Below the pieces are notes generated by a model, which saw only the letters and a program-made list of their open reading frames with translations, was not told where the DNA came from and searched no databases. The position numbers were made by a program, and so were the translations under genes. DNA of 64,000 nucleotides from Labrys okinawensis (GTDB taxonomy: Bacteria; Pseudomonadota; Alphaproteobacteria; Rhizobiales; Labraceae). Positions within the stretch are counted from its first letter, which is position 1, and the number at the start of each line of letters is the position of its first letter. The stretch covers positions 186,001 to 250,000 of the forward strand of contig NZ_PUEJ01000010.1 in assembly GCF_002982075.1 (NCBI RefSeq), given 5' to 3'. Positions 39,901-50,469 of the stretch are shown piece by piece.

Positions 39901-41117
39901 GCCTGCTTCCCGTCGCGGACGCGCTGGCCAAGGTGGTTGCCGGTGTCACCCCGCTCAGCGTCGAAACCGTAGCGCTCCACGCCACGCGCGGGCGCGTCCT
40001 TGCTGCCGCCATCACCGCTCTGAGAACGCAGCCCGGCTTCAACGCCTCGGCCATGGACGGCTATGCCGTGCGAGCGGATGACGCCAGGCAGGGGGCCAGC
40101 CTCGAATTGATCGGAGAGTCCGCCGCCGGGCATGGCTATGCCGGGCGCGTCGGCGAAAACCAGGCCGTTCGCATCTTCACGGGCGCTCCTGTTCCCGACG
40201 GCGCGGACACCGTGGTGATCCAGGAGCAGACCCGCCGCGACGGCAATCGCGTCATCCTGGAGGCCACGGCCAAGCCGGGCCAGCATATCCGGGCCCGCGG
40301 CCTGGATTTTGCCGAGGGCCGCGAGGCCTTGAGTCCCGGGACCGTCATCGGCCCCCGGGACATCGCCCTCGCCGCGGCCATGAACCATCCCGGCCTGCCG
40401 GTCCATCGCCGTCCGAAGGTCGCCATCCTTGCCACCGGCGATGAGCTGGTGCTGCCCGGACAGGCTATCGGCGAGAATCAGATCGTCGCCTCCAACAATT
40501 TCGCCATCCGCGCCCTCGTCGAGGCCGAAGGCGGTGAGGTGCTCGACCTCGGCATCGCCAGCGATGATTTTCCCGCCCTGGAAGCCGCCATCAAAAGGGC
40601 CCGTAGCGAAAAGGCCGACGTGCTCGTCACCATCGGTGGCGCATCCGTCGGCGATCACGACCTGATCCAAACCGCCCTGACCCGCGAAGGCATGCAGCTC
40701 GGCTTCTGGAAGATAGCCATGCGGCCGGGCAAGCCGTTGCTGCACGGGCGGCTCGGCCCCATGCACATCCTCGGACTGCCGGGCAATCCGGTCTCCTCGG
40801 TCGTTTGCGGTGTCCTTTTCCTGGTGCCCCTGCTGCGCACGCTGCTCGGCCGGTCCGATGCCGGTCCGCCGCGCCGCCGGGCCGTCTTCGCCAGCTCCTG
40901 GCCGGCCAACGATGTCCGCGAAGACTATATTCGTGCTCGCTTCATGCTTGACGATACGTCAGACATCCTCAAGGTAGAGCCGCTGGCATTGCAGGATTCG
41001 TCGCTGGTCAGCGTCATGCAGCATGCCGACTGCCTCGTGATCCGGCCGCCCTTTGCACCGGAAGCAAAAGCGGGCGAAAGCTGCGAGATCATCGATCTTC
41101 GCGCAGCGGGCTATTGA
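39897..41117 (+). CDS. moeA: Molybdopterin molybdotransferase
   Basis: Inserts molybdate into molybdopterin. 406 residues from ATG 39897, with GGAGGA at 39885-39890. Segments: [20 protein letters not shown] in the N-terminal part, [47 protein letters not shown] and [14 protein letters not shown] in the MPT-binding domain. It ends the trpGDC-moaC-moeA chain. XdhC and its enzyme elsewhere depend on this cofactor. Confidence 0.95.
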   Translation: MSLLPVADALAKVVAGVTPLSVETVALHATRGRVLAAAITALRTQPGFNASAMDGYAVRADDARQGASLELIGESAAGHGYAGRVGENQAVRIFTGAPVPDGADTVVIQEQTRRDGNRVILEATAKPGQHIRARGLDFAEGREALSPGTVIGPRDIALAAAMNHPGLPVHRRPKVAILATGDELVLPGQAIGENQIVASNNFAIRALVEAEGGEVLDLGIASDDFPALEAAIKRARSEKADVLVTIGGASVGDHDLIQTALTREGMQLGFWKIAMRPGKPLLHGRLGPMHILGLPGNPVSSVVCGVLFLVPLLRTLLGRSDAGPPRRRAVFASSWPANDVREDYIRARFMLDDTSDILKVEPLALQDSSLVSVMQHADCLVIRPPFAPEAKAGESCEIIDLRAAGY

Positions 41118-41147
41118 CCACGTCTTAACCTGAACTTCATTGTTGCA

Positions 41148-41187
41148 GAACACAGTAGGAACATGTAGCACTGTTCTTGTTTTGTTT
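41148..41187 (+). promoter_or_regulatory. LexA (SOS) boxes in front of lexA
   Basis: GAACACAGTAGGAAC (41148-41162) is an exact GAAC-N7-GAAC, the alphaproteobacterial LexA box. A second site, GTTCTTGTTTTGTTT (41173-41187), is GTTC-N7-GTTT, one base off consensus on the complementary form. Both lie in the 111-base gap before lexA, 41-80 bases before its start, which fits autorepression. Confidence 0.85.
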
Positions 41188-41228
41188 ACACCTTCACCGT
41201 GATTCGCGGCCGCCACGACGGGATAGCC

Positions 41229-41945
41229 ATGCTGACCAAGAAACAACATGAATTGCTTCGGTTCATTCATGAGCGCCTGAAGGAACAGGGCGTGCCTCCC
41301 TCCTTCGACGAAATGAAGGAGGCGCTGGACCTCAGGTCCAAGTCCGGCATTCACCGCCTGATCATGGCGCTGGAGGAGCGCGGCTTCATTCGGCGCCTGC
41401 CCAACCGCGCCCGTGCGCTGGAAGTGGTCCGCATGCCCGAATCCGCCGTTCCCGGCGGCCTGTCATTGGCCACCTCTCAGCGCGGCTTCCGCCCCAATGT
41501 GATCGAAGGCAACCTCGGCAAGGTCCGCCCCGTGAGGCCCGAAATGGACGACGAGGTCGGTCGGCCTGTCCTCGTTCCCGTGATGGGGCGTATCGCAGCC
41601 GGCACGCCGGTCTCCGCCATCCAGTCCAAGAGCCACACCATCAGCGTCACGCCGGAAATGCTGTCTTCCGGCGATCATTTCGCCCTGGAGGTGCGCGGCG
41701 ATTCCATGATCGAGGCCGGTATCTTCGACAATGATACCGTGCTCATCCGCCGCCAGGACCACGCCGATACCGGCGATATCGTCGTGGCGCTGATCGACGA
41801 TGAGGAAGCCACGCTCAAACGCCTGCGCAAGCGCGGTGCCTCCATCGCGCTGGAAGCCGCCAACCCGGCCTATGAAACGCGTATCTTCGGGCCTGACCGG
41901 GTGCAGATCCAGGGCAAGCTGGTCGGCTTGTTCCGTCGCTATTGA
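41229..41945 (+). CDS. lexA: LexA repressor
   Basis: SOS repressor that cleaves itself when RecA is activated. 238 residues from ATG 41229. N-terminal winged helix-turn-helix with [20 protein letters not shown] near 23-42. Cleavage site A124-G125 in [11 protein letters not shown]. Catalytic serine S159 in [11 protein letters not shown] and lysine K197 in [10 protein letters not shown]. About 35 residues longer than E. coli LexA owing to the linker at about 70-110, as is normal in Rhizobiales. Preceded by LexA boxes and followed by convergent comEC. Confidence 0.97.
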   Translation: MLTKKQHELLRFIHERLKEQGVPPSFDEMKEALDLRSKSGIHRLIMALEERGFIRRLPNRARALEVVRMPESAVPGGLSLATSQRGFRPNVIEGNLGKVRPVRPEMDDEVGRPVLVPVMGRIAAGTPVSAIQSKSHTISVTPEMLSSGDHFALEVRGDSMIEAGIFDNDTVLIRRQDHADTGDIVVALIDDEEATLKRLRKRGASIALEAANPAYETRIFGPDRVQIQGKLVGLFRRY

Positions 41946-42021
41946 GAGAGGCTGACATCCGGACTTGCCGGCGATGAGCGCGCTTCGCGCGATCACGAGC
42001 CGCAGCATGGGCGAAATCGCG

Positions 42022-44316
42022 TCAATTATCGGTTTCCGGGGCGATGCTATCGAGGGGAGAATCTCCCGCCGGGGCTTGCAGCGCCGGTTGAGGCGGGGAC
42101 TTCGGCGGTGGGGTCACCCGGCCCGGTGCCCAGGGACGGGATGCTTGCGGATCGCGGGCCATGACGAGCCGCCAGCGTGGACCGATGTCACCGCTCGGCG
42201 GCGGCTCCGCATAAAGCGCGATCGAGCCGGCCGATCGGATCAAATCGCGATCCATCACAATCCCTGTGGCGGCACAGCGTGAGCCGATCGGAATCGGTCC
42301 TGCCAGGACGCTGACGCGTCCGCAGTCTTCCTCGGCGGCGTTGCTGGTCTTGTCGAGCATGAAGACCCCGCCTCCTTCGATGGGGGCTGAACACCCTTCG
42401 CTGTCGCATAGGCGCTGCGACGCCAGGCTCGGATCCTCCGGCTTGCGCCGATCGCCCATGGCGAGCAGCCATTGCTGAACCGTGAAGGCATCCGATCGCT
42501 GCGCCAGCATGGTCAGCCGATCACCCTGGCGGACGAGGGCCGCATAGCCGTTTGCACCATACAAGGCCGCCGGCAGCGGCGCCGTTGCGGCCAAGGCAAC
42601 GCCTCCGCCAAGCGGCACCAGGGCCAGCAAAGCCAGGCGCGTGCGCAGGATGGTCAGCAGCACCAGCGCCAGCGCGAAAAGGCCGAGGGCAGCGGCGGAA
42701 AATTGCGGCAGCACGAGGTCGGAGCCAGGCCAGGTAGCCACCGAACGAGCCACCTGCATGAACAGGCCGACTGCCCAGCCCATCGCCTGCCAGAGCGGAG
42801 CGCCATAACCGAACGGCTCGGCAACCAGCGCCAGCATGGCCAGCGGCATGATCAGGAAGGAGACGATCGGCGTTGCGACGAGGTTGGAGGCCAGCGACTG
42901 CAGGGTGAGGCGGTGAAAATGAAAAGCCGAGAACGGCGCCGTGGCGAGCGAGGCGACGATCGTCGTCAGCATCATGGCAAGAACCACGGTCACCGCGCCG
43001 CCGATGGCCCTTTCCCACGCCATTGCGGATTTCTCCCGCTTGCGCCGGCTCCATTGCTCATGCGCGGTCACCAGCATCGCAACCGCCGCGAAGGACATCT
43101 GGAAGCTCGGCCCCAGAAGTTGCTCCGGCGTGGTCACCAGCACGAAGCTCGCGGCCAGAGCAACGTTGCGCCGGGTGATGGCATTCCGCCCCAGGGTGAC
43201 GGCCAGCAGCACGATGGACGTCATCAGGAAGGAGCGGACCGTCGCGACCTCGGCACCGGAAAACAGCGTATAGGCAGCGGCCGGCAGCAGCGAGAGCAGC
43301 GCTGCGAGTTCCTTCGTGCCCCGATAGAGCACGATACGGCGGGACAAGGCCAGCACAGCGCGGATGAGCCCGAACAGCCCGCCCGCAAACAACGCCATAT
43401 GGAGGCCGGAGATCGAAACGACGTGATAGAGACCGGAAGCGCGCAGCGCGTCATTGGCGTCGCCGGGTATCTGGCCGCGCTTACCGGTAACCTGGGAAGC
43501 GGCAATGGCGCCGTTCTCGCCCTGTATCGTCTCGACGATGCGCCGGGTCAGATCGTTGCGCTGCCGGTCGATCCAGATATTCAAGGCCTCCGCCCAGCTT
43601 GCCTCGACCGGACTGGCCGCGGGCGAAATCTTTCCCGCCGCGAAACCGACCCCGCCAATGCCGTCGAAGAAAGCATCGCGTGCAAAGTCATAGCCGCCGG
43701 GCAAGGCCGGTGGCGGCGGCGGTCGCATGACGGCCTTGAGGCTGATGCTGTCGCCGGCCTGGATTTCGCTGCCCTTGCGGACCGTGAGCCGGATGCGGCC
43801 CGGCATGGCGGCAGGTTCGAGTTTCTCCACCGAGACCGGCCTGATGACGATGCGGGCACTGCCGCCCAGCCGAGGCTCCACCGAAAGGACGAGACCGGTG
43901 ACGGTTCCCGCCATCGAGCGCGAAAGTTGCGGCGCGGCAACGCTCAGCGTGCGCAGCTTGGCGGCGCAAAAGCCGGCCCCCGCGGCCGTCAGACAGATCA
44001 GGCCGACATGCAGCCACCAGCGTCCCCGCACGCCATAGGCAAGACAGGCTGCACCCACGGTAAGAAACATGGGAACAACAAGACCAGGCTCTTCCGGTGC
44101 TGCGAAATAGGCAATCACACCCAGGCCGAGAAAAACCGGAACGACGAGAGCAAGCTCGAAGGCGGCCATCTCCGCCGCAAGCCCGGTTGCCAGCCAGGAC
44201 AACAGCCGCTGCAGGCCCTGCCCGAACAAGATGCCGCCGGGCAACGCCAATCCCGGCTGCCCCGGCCTTCTCCCGAGAACCCCAACCCGCGCGCGGCCTC
44301 GATCATTCCCAGGCAA
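42022..44316 (-). CDS. ComEC/Rec2 family DNA uptake channel protein
   Basis: Large membrane protein of about 764 residues. In competent bacteria ComEC carries single-stranded DNA across the inner membrane. N-terminal helices and an OB-like domain (DUF4131 region, about 50-225) precede the competence domain with HVVSISGLHMALFAGGLFGL near 305 and SGAEVATVRSFLM near 355. The C-terminal metallo-beta-lactamase-like part is degenerate: no HxHxDH motif is visible, and the protein ends in a proline-rich tail. The frame starts with TTG 44316; the start is uncertain. Convergent with lexA. Competence is not implied by this gene alone. Confidence 0.87.
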   Translation of the reverse strand: MPGNDRGRARVGVLGRRPGQPGLALPGGILFGQGLQRLLSWLATGLAAEMAAFELALVVPVFLGLGVIAYFAAPEEPGLVVPMFLTVGAACLAYGVRGRWWLHVGLICLTAAGAGFCAAKLRTLSVAAPQLSRSMAGTVTGLVLSVEPRLGGSARIVIRPVSVEKLEPAAMPGRIRLTVRKGSEIQAGDSISLKAVMRPPPPPALPGGYDFARDAFFDGIGGVGFAAGKISPAASPVEASWAEALNIWIDRQRNDLTRRIVETIQGENGAIAASQVTGKRGQIPGDANDALRASGLYHVVSISGLHMALFAGGLFGLIRAVLALSRRIVLYRGTKELAALLSLLPAAAYTLFSGAEVATVRSFLMTSIVLLAVTLGRNAITRRNVALAASFVLVTTPEQLLGPSFQMSFAAVAMLVTAHEQWSRRKREKSAMAWERAIGGAVTVVLAMMLTTIVASLATAPFSAFHFHRLTLQSLASNLVATPIVSFLIMPLAMLALVAEPFGYGAPLWQAMGWAVGLFMQVARSVATWPGSDLVLPQFSAAALGLFALALVLLTILRTRLALLALVPLGGGVALAATAPLPAALYGANGYAALVRQGDRLTMLAQRSDAFTVQQWLLAMGDRRKPEDPSLASQRLCDSEGCSAPIEGGGVFMLDKTSNAAEEDCGRVSVLAGPIPIGSRCAATGIVMDRDLIRSAGSIALYAEPPPSGDIGPRWRLVMARDPQASRPWAPGRVTPPPKSPPQPALQAPAGDSPLDSIAPETDN

Positions 44317-44467
44317 AGGTGCCCCCGCCGCTACCGCCCGATGAAACCCTGTGCTAAAGCCCCAAGCTTATTGATGTGAACCGGGTTAGCCAAGGGCTTC
44401 CATTTTACGCCTCTATGCTCCTCCGCTCTGGCTTCGCTCTCCCAGCCTTTTGGAATTGCCAACTTCG

Positions 44468-45898
44468 ATGTCCACTCCTGTCGTTACCCGCTTTGCTCCC
44501 TCCCCCACGGGCTTCCTCCATATCGGCGGCGGCCGCACGGCGCTGTTCAATTGGCTCTATGCCAGGGCCAAGGGCGGCAAGATGCTGCTGCGTATCGAGG
44601 ACACCGATCGAGAGCGCTCGACCGATGCCGCCATCGCCGCCATTCTGGACGGGCTTGCCTGGCTTGGCCTCGACTGGGATGGAGACCCGATCTTCCAGTT
44701 CGCCCGCGCGGCCCGCCACCGCGAGGTCGCCGAATCCATGCTCGCCCAGGGCAAGGCCTATTATTGCTACGCCACGCAGCAGGAGCTCGAGGAGATGCGC
44801 GAGCTCGCCCGCAAGGAAGGGCGGCCGCCACGCTATGACGGTCGCTGGCGCGACCGCGACCCTGCGACGGCCCCCAAGGACGTCAAGCCGGTCATCCGCC
44901 TTCGTGCGCCGACCGAAGGCGAGACCGTTATCCACGACGACGTACAGGGCACCGTGCGCTGGGCCAACAAGGATCTCGACGACTTGGTGCTGCTGCGCTC
45001 GGACGGTACGCCGACCTACATGCTCGCCGTGGTGGTCGACGACCATGACATGGGCATCACTCACATCATTCGCGGCGACGATCATCTCACCAATGCCGCC
45101 CGCCAGAAGCAGATCTATGAAGCCATGGGGTGGGAGGTGCCGCACATGGCGCATATCCCGCTGATCCACGGCCCCGACGGCGCCAAGCTCTCCAAGCGCC
45201 ATGGCGCCCTCGGCGTCGATGCCTATCGCGCCATGGGTTATCTGCCGGCGGCCATGCGCAACTATCTGGTGCGCCTGTCCTGGAGCCACGGCGACCAGGA
45301 AGTGTTCACCACCAAGGAGATGATCGAGCATTTCGATACGGGCGCGATCGGCAAATCGGCCGCACGCTTCGATTTCAAGAAGCTCGAAAATCTCAACGGT
45401 CTCTATATGCGCAACTCGACGGACGAGGAATTGCTCGCCGCCATCGACCAGTTGCTGCCACATATCCCGGATGGCCCGGGGCTCGCTGCCCAGCTTGCTG
45501 CCGACAATGGCGCCAAGCGTTCCCAGTTGCTCGCCGCCATGCCTGGCCTCAAGGAGCGGGCCAAGACGCTGGTGGAATTGCTGGACGGCGCCAATTTCCT
45601 ATTCGTCGCGCGGCCTCTGCCTTTGGACGACAAGGCCAAGGCCATGCTCAGCGAGGAAGCGCGGGCGACCATCGCCATGCTGGTGCCGCGTTTCGAGGCC
45701 CTGAGCGAGTGGAATGCCACGGCAACCGAGGCTACGGTACGGGCGGCAGCCGAGGAAACCGGCGCCAAGCTCGGCTCACTCGCCCAGCCGCTGCGCGCCG
45801 CCCTCACCGGCCGTACGACCTCCCCGCCCGTCTTCGACGTGCTGGCCGTTCTCGGCCGGGAGGAGAGCTTGGCCCGCCTCAGGGACCAGGCTGGCTGA
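44468..45898 (+). CDS. gltX: Glutamyl-tRNA synthetase
   Basis: Charges tRNA with glutamate. 476 residues from ATG 44468. Class I signatures: HIGH-equivalent [18 protein letters not shown] near 10-27 and [19 protein letters not shown] near 240-258. [11 protein letters not shown] near 47 binds glutamate. Alphaproteobacteria often have two GluRS paralogues, one of which prefers tRNA-Gln as substrate for GatCAB; which one this is cannot be decided here. Divergent from comEC. Confidence 0.95.
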   Translation: MSTPVVTRFAPSPTGFLHIGGGRTALFNWLYARAKGGKMLLRIEDTDRERSTDAAIAAILDGLAWLGLDWDGDPIFQFARAARHREVAESMLAQGKAYYCYATQQELEEMRELARKEGRPPRYDGRWRDRDPATAPKDVKPVIRLRAPTEGETVIHDDVQGTVRWANKDLDDLVLLRSDGTPTYMLAVVVDDHDMGITHIIRGDDHLTNAARQKQIYEAMGWEVPHMAHIPLIHGPDGAKLSKRHGALGVDAYRAMGYLPAAMRNYLVRLSWSHGDQEVFTTKEMIEHFDTGAIGKSAARFDFKKLENLNGLYMRNSTDEELLAAIDQLLPHIPDGPGLAAQLAADNGAKRSQLLAAMPGLKERAKTLVELLDGANFLFVARPLPLDDKAKAMLSEEARATIAMLVPRFEALSEWNATATEATVRAAAEETGAKLGSLAQPLRAALTGRTTSPPVFDVLAVLGREESLARLRDQAG

Positions 45899-46202
45899 GA
45901 CCAAGCGCCGCATGATCAACGTTGCCTATCCGGCGGATTTCGCGCAATAGGTGTCGTTTTCGCAGCTTTGACGCGAAAGTTTTGAAAAGCTTTCGCGTCC
46001 AGGTAGCCCGATCACCGGAAGCCCGCGACCGGGGGATTGAGCCCAAGGCCGAACCGTCGGTTCGCCTCTTCGTCATTCTTGCGGCATTGCAGCAAATGGT
46101 CTACCCAACAGCGACGGATCGGCGATACGTAGGCCTTACTTGAGCCGGGGGGCTCCTTTCTGGCCAGGGCGTGACCGCGTATTTCCGTACAAGGAGGATT
46201 GC
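45899..46202. other. Intergenic region gltX/gltA with palindromic hairpin
   Basis: About 300 bases with no credible gene. GACGCGAAAG (45970-45979) and CTTTCGCGTC (45990-45999) form a perfect 10-base stem 72 bases after gltX and could end its transcript. The promoter of gltA must lie in the second half; AAGGAGG (46191-46197) is its ribosome site. Confidence 0.65.
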
Positions 46203-47495
46203 ATGAGCGGTAACACGGCGACTCTGACTATTGGTGACAAGGCAATCGAATTGCCAACCAAGAGCGGCTCCGTTGGTCCGACGGTTGTTGATATTGCGCC
46301 CCTTTATAAGCATACGGGCATGTTTACCTACGATCCGGGCTTCACCTCGACGGCGAGCTGTGAATCTCAGATCACCTATATCGATGGCGATGAGGGCGTG
46401 CTGCTTTATCGCGGCTACCCGATCGAGCAACTCGCCGAGCATGGCGACTTCCTCGAGACCTGCTATCTGCTGCTCTATGGCGAGTTGCCGACGGCCGCTC
46501 AGAAGGCGGACTTCGACTACCGCGTCACGCGCCACACCATGGTGCATGAGCAGATGGCCCGCTTCTTCCAGGGCTTCCGGCGTGACGCTCATCCGATGGC
46601 GGTGATGGTCGCCTCGGTCGGTGCCCTCTCGGCCTTCTATCACGACTCCACCGACATCTCCGACCCGCATCAGCGCATGATCTCGTCGATGCGGCTGATC
46701 GCCAAGATGCCGACCCTGGCTGCGATGGCCTACAAATACACCATCGGCCAGCCCTTCGTGTATCCGCAGAACAATCTGGACTATCCGTCCAACTTCCTGC
46801 GCATGTGCTTTTCGGTTCCCTGCGAGGACTACAAGCCCAACCCGATCCTGGCACGCGCTCTCGATCGCATCTTCATCCTGCACGCCGATCACGAGCAGAA
46901 CGCCTCGACCTCGACAGTCCGTCTCGCCGGCTCCTCGGGCGCCAATCCCTTCGCCTGCATCGCGGCCGGCATCGCCTGCTTGTGGGGACCCGCGCATGGC
47001 GGCGCGAACGAGGCTGCGCTCAAGATGCTGCAGGAAATCGGCACCGTCGACCGCATCCCGCAATACATCGCCAAGGCCAAGGACAAGAACGATCCGTTCC
47101 GCCTGATGGGCTTCGGCCACCGCGTCTACAAGAACTACGATCCGCGCGCCAAGATCATGCAGCGCACGACGCATGAAGTGCTCAACGAGCTCGGCCACAA
47201 GGACGACCCGCTGCTCGAGGTAGCGCTGGAGCTCGAGCGCATCGCCCTGCACGACGAGTACTTCATCGAGAAGAAGCTCTATCCGAACATCGATTTCTAT
47301 TCGGGCATCACGCTCAAGGCGATGGGCTTCCCGACCTCGATGTTCACCGTGCTGTTCGCGCTCGCCCGTACGGTTGGCTGGATCGCTCAGTGGAAGGAGA
47401 TGATCGAGGATCCTTCCCAGAAGATCGGCCGCCCGCGCCAGCTCTACACCGGCGCAGCCCGCCGCGATTATGTTTCGCCGGCCCAGCGCCGCTGA
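46203..47495 (+). CDS. gltA: Citrate synthase (type II)
   Basis: First enzyme of the citric acid cycle. 430 residues from ATG 46203, five bases after AAGGAGG. Segments: [20 protein letters not shown], the catalytic histidine in [48 protein letters not shown] and the aspartate in [15 protein letters not shown]. Length and the N-terminal beta domain match the NADH-sensitive hexameric type. Convergent with lpxB, with a terminator between. Confidence 0.97.
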   Translation: MSGNTATLTIGDKAIELPTKSGSVGPTVVDIAPLYKHTGMFTYDPGFTSTASCESQITYIDGDEGVLLYRGYPIEQLAEHGDFLETCYLLLYGELPTAAQKADFDYRVTRHTMVHEQMARFFQGFRRDAHPMAVMVASVGALSAFYHDSTDISDPHQRMISSMRLIAKMPTLAAMAYKYTIGQPFVYPQNNLDYPSNFLRMCFSVPCEDYKPNPILARALDRIFILHADHEQNASTSTVRLAGSSGANPFACIAAGIACLWGPAHGGANEAALKMLQEIGTVDRIPQYIAKAKDKNDPFRLMGFGHRVYKNYDPRAKIMQRTTHEVLNELGHKDDPLLEVALELERIALHDEYFIEKKLYPNIDFYSGITLKAMGFPTSMFTVLFALARTVGWIAQWKEMIEDPSQKIGRPRQLYTGAARRDYVSPAQRR

Positions 47496-47501
47496 ATAGC
47501 A

Positions 47502-47527
47502 AAGGGCGGATCCTCGGATCCGCCCTT
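47502..47527 (+). terminator. Hairpin terminator between gltA and lpxB
   Basis: AAGGGCGGATCC (47502-47513) and GGATCCGCCCTT (47516-47527) are perfect inverse copies with two bases between, six bases after the gltA stop. The stem opens to a small loop in practice. CTT-CTC follows on the plus strand instead of a strong T run. It could act for both convergent genes. Confidence 0.75.
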
Positions 47528-47570
47528 CTCATTGCAGTCGCTGCGCTTCCAGCCGACGCGCCCGCCCCTC

Positions 47571-48746
47571 TCACCTCGCCTTGGCGGCAATGGTCTCCAG
47601 CACGATGCGGGCTGCTCGTTGCGAGGGTGTCTCTCCCACGACCTGCATGCGCTGATCGATCTCGCTGAAGGCCTGCATCTGGGCGCGCCGTTCGTCCGTA
47701 TCCCCAAGCAATCCCGCCATCAGACCGGCCAGGCGATCCGGCACGACCTCTTCCTGAAAGAGTTCGGGCACGGCCGGTCGATCGAGAATCAGATTGGGCA
47801 GCAGGAAGAAGCGCCCCTTCACCAGACGCCGGGCCAGGAAGGCCTCCCAGGCGGGAAAGCGGTAGGTGCCGATCATCGGCACCTGCGCCAGGGCCAGTTC
47901 GAGCGTCACCGTACCCGATGCCGCCAGCGCAGCCCGCGCCCGGCGGAAGGCCGCATATTTCTCATCCGCATCGGTGATGATGCGCGGCTTCGTAGCCCAG
48001 CTGGCCGTCACCTGCCGCAGGCGTTCGGCATGGCGCGGTACCGTTGGCAACACCGCATCGAAAGGCCCGCTCCTGGCCGACAACAGCTCGATCGTCCGGC
48101 CGAAATCTTCGGTGAGCAGCCCCACTTCGCTCGAACGGCTGCCGGGGAGCACCAACAGCAACGGCCGTGCCCCCTGCCGGATCGCCTCCTCCTCGGCGTT
48201 GGGCCGCAACTCATCGAGGCGCTCCATCAAGGGGTGGCCGACATAGGAGCAAGGCGGACCATTCAACCGGCGATAGGCTTCGGGCTCGAAGGGCAACAAA
48301 GCGAGCACATGGTCGACATAGGCCCGCATCGACACGGCCCGGCCCGGGCGCCAGGCCCAGACGCTGGGCGAAACATAGTTGACGATCGGCAGGTGCGGCA
48401 GACGCCGGCGCACGCGCTTGGCGACGGCGTGGGTGAAATCCGGGCTGTCGATGATCACCATGCCATCGGGCGGGTCGGCGACGATGGCGTCGATCACCTG
48501 CCAGGCTCGCCGGTAGATCGTGGGAAAACGTCCGATCACCGCAGCAAAACCCATCACCGCAATGTCGTCGAGAGGAAACAGGCTTGCCATACCCTCCCGC
48601 GTCATGGCGGGGCCGGCCGTGCCCTTGAACACCACGGGCCTACCGGCCTGCGCCCGCAAGGCCTGCATCAGCTTGAAGCCGAGCTGGTCACCGGAATGTT
48701 CGCCGACGACGATGGCGATCTTCAAAGGCCGATCCGTCATCATCAT
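47571..48746 (-). CDS. lpxB: Lipid-A-disaccharide synthase
   Basis: Glycosyltransferase that joins UDP-diacylglucosamine and lipid X. 391 residues. GEHSGDQLGFKLMQALRAQ near 15-33, IIDSPDFTHAVAKRVRRRLP, YVSPSVWAWRPGRA and VLPGSRSSEVGLL are family signatures. Start ATG 48746 overlaps the lpxI stop; two further ATG codons follow directly. Last gene of the lpxD-fabZ-lpxA-lpxI-lpxB cluster. Confidence 0.96.
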   Translation of the reverse strand: MMMTDRPLKIAIVVGEHSGDQLGFKLMQALRAQAGRPVVFKGTAGPAMTREGMASLFPLDDIAVMGFAAVIGRFPTIYRRAWQVIDAIVADPPDGMVIIDSPDFTHAVAKRVRRRLPHLPIVNYVSPSVWAWRPGRAVSMRAYVDHVLALLPFEPEAYRRLNGPPCSYVGHPLMERLDELRPNAEEEAIRQGARPLLLVLPGSRSSEVGLLTEDFGRTIELLSARSGPFDAVLPTVPRHAERLRQVTASWATKPRIITDADEKYAAFRRARAALAASGTVTLELALAQVPMIGTYRFPAWEAFLARRLVKGRFFLLPNLILDRPAVPELFQEEVVPDRLAGLMAGLLGDTDERRAQMQAFSEIDQRMQVVGETPSQRAARIVLETIAAKAR

Positions 48747-49633
48747 ACCCCGACAAGGAACAGGTTGGCCGCGTCGGCCGCCGCGATGGTGGCATCCCGC
48801 TCCAGCACGAGAACATTGCCCGCCTCGATGGCGATGCCTGCAAGGCCGGCTTTCCTGGCAAGGCGTACCGTGCGCGGTCCGATTCCCGGCAGGTCGGCCC
48901 TGAAATCCTGTTCCGGCTTGGCCGCCTTCACCAGCACCCCGCCATCCTGCTCGGCCACGGGCGGGCGGCCATGGCGCAGCAGGCGGCCGAACAGGCCAGG
49001 CCGGCGCAACAGGGCAACGCGCCTTATCATGTTATCCGTGCCTTCGGCGGCTTCGACGGCCAGCACACGCTTTTGTGCGACGATCACCCCTTGGCCGATG
49101 TCGTCCGCCCCCATGGCGGCAAGAGCACGCCGTCCGATCGCGATCCCTTCGAGTTCGGCCGGACTGGGCGATAAATGGCCGAGCGTTCCCACAGGCGCCA
49201 TCAATGACGGCGCCACGTCACGAACGCCGACGACCGCATAGCCGTGCTTCTCCAGGAACGCGATCACGCCCCGCAGGAGATTGTCGTCCCCGCCTTCGAG
49301 CACGTTGCGGATTTCTTCGAGGTGCCGAACGGCCTGGATGCCGGAGCGCACCATGCCGAGCCCCGGCCGATGCACGGCGCCGGCCAGAATCACCCGGTCT
49401 GCACCGGCCCGCGATAATTCCTGCAGAACCCCCTTCGGATCGATCAGGCTGACGGGATATTGGGCGTAGCTGGCAAAATCGGCGTCGGCAAAGCCCTTCA
49501 GGGGTAGGATCGCGACCGCTTCCCCCCGCCCCGCCGCCTCTGCCGCAATCTCAGCCGGCAAACGCCCTGCCCCGGCAATGATCGCCAAAGCGGGCCTGGC
49601 CATCACCGTTCCGGCAGCAGGCGGCGCGCTCAC
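48743..49633 (-). CDS. lpxI: UDP-2,3-diacylglucosamine pyrophosphatase LpxI
   Basis: Hydrolyses UDP-2,3-diacylglucosamine to lipid X, replacing LpxH in alphaproteobacteria. Up to 296 residues. ALAIIAGAGRLPAEIAAEAA at the start, DRVILAGAVHRPGLG near 80, and the C-terminal DUF1009 domain with DIGQGVIVAQKRVLAVEAAE, GTDNMIRRV and DLPGIGPRTVRLA. A GTG at 49633 overlaps the lpxA stop (GTGA); ATG 49603 (MARPALAII) is an equally good start. Confidence 0.94.
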   Translation of the reverse strand: MSAPPAAGTVMARPALAIIAGAGRLPAEIAAEAAGRGEAVAILPLKGFADADFASYAQYPVSLIDPKGVLQELSRAGADRVILAGAVHRPGLGMVRSGIQAVRHLEEIRNVLEGGDDNLLRGVIAFLEKHGYAVVGVRDVAPSLMAPVGTLGHLSPSPAELEGIAIGRRALAAMGADDIGQGVIVAQKRVLAVEAAEGTDNMIRRVALLRRPGLFGRLLRHGRPPVAEQDGGVLVKAAKPEQDFRADLPGIGPRTVRLARKAGLAGIAIEAGNVLVLERDATIAAADAANLFLVGV

Positions 49634-50469
49634 GCCTCGCTGCCTGCGAGATCACGCGCCGACGCATCACGCGGCGTCACCAGGGCACGCTCGCCACCGC
49701 CGGCGCGCACGAAATCGACAATCTCCATCACCGCCGTCTGATCGGCGAAAGCCTCGGCGACTTTCTCCACCCGCTCCTTCAGCGTCCCGCCGGAGGAAAA
49801 CAGCATGCGATAGGCATGACGCAGGGCATGGATCTGCTCCCGGCCAAAGCCGCGGCGTTTCAGGCCGATGATGTTGAGACCGGCCAAGCTGGCCCGATCA
49901 CCCAGGGCCATGCCGAAGGGGATCAGATCGTTCTCGACGCCGGACAGGCCGCCGACGAAAGCGTGTGCGCCGACGCGCGCGAACTGGATCACCGCCGCGG
50001 CGCCCCCCAGAATGGCATAGTCGCCGACCGAGACATGGCCGGCCAGCAGGACGCCATTGGAGAGAATGATGTTGTTGCCGAGCCTGCAATCATGCCCGAC
50101 ATGGGAATTGGCCAGAAAGGCGCAGCGGTCGCCGACCACGGTATGCATGCCGCCGCCGCTGGTGCCGGGATTCATCGTCACCCCTTCACGGATCAGGCAA
50201 TCACTGCCGATGGTGAGATCCGAGGGTTCGCCGGCATATTTGAGATCCTGAGGCTGATGCCCCAGCGAGGCGAAGGGAAACACCTTGGTGCGCGCACCGA
50301 TGCTGGTACGCCCGGCGACGACGACATGCGAATGCAAGGTGACACCGTCAGCCAATGCCACCTCCGGCCCGACGACGCAGAACGGGCCAATGCTGACGCC
50401 CTCGCCAAGCTTCGCCCCCGCCTCGACGATGGCGGTGGGATGAATGGTCTGTTGAGCCCCCCCCGCCAT
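49630..50469 (-). CDS. lpxA: Acyl-[ACP]-UDP-N-acetylglucosamine O-acyltransferase
   Basis: First step of lipid A synthesis. 279 residues. Left-handed beta helix of hexapeptide repeats from IHPTAIVEAGAKLGEGVSIG to about residue 185, catalytic histidine in LANSHVGHDCRLGNN near 125, then a helical C-terminal domain with LNIIGLKRRGFGREQIHALR. Its start meets the fabZ stop at 50469. Confidence 0.96.
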   Translation of the reverse strand: MAGGAQQTIHPTAIVEAGAKLGEGVSIGPFCVVGPEVALADGVTLHSHVVVAGRTSIGARTKVFPFASLGHQPQDLKYAGEPSDLTIGSDCLIREGVTMNPGTSGGGMHTVVGDRCAFLANSHVGHDCRLGNNIILSNGVLLAGHVSVGDYAILGGAAAVIQFARVGAHAFVGGLSGVENDLIPFGMALGDRASLAGLNIIGLKRRGFGREQIHALRHAYRMLFSSGGTLKERVEKVAEAFADQTAVMEIVDFVRAGGGERALVTPRDASARDLAGSEA

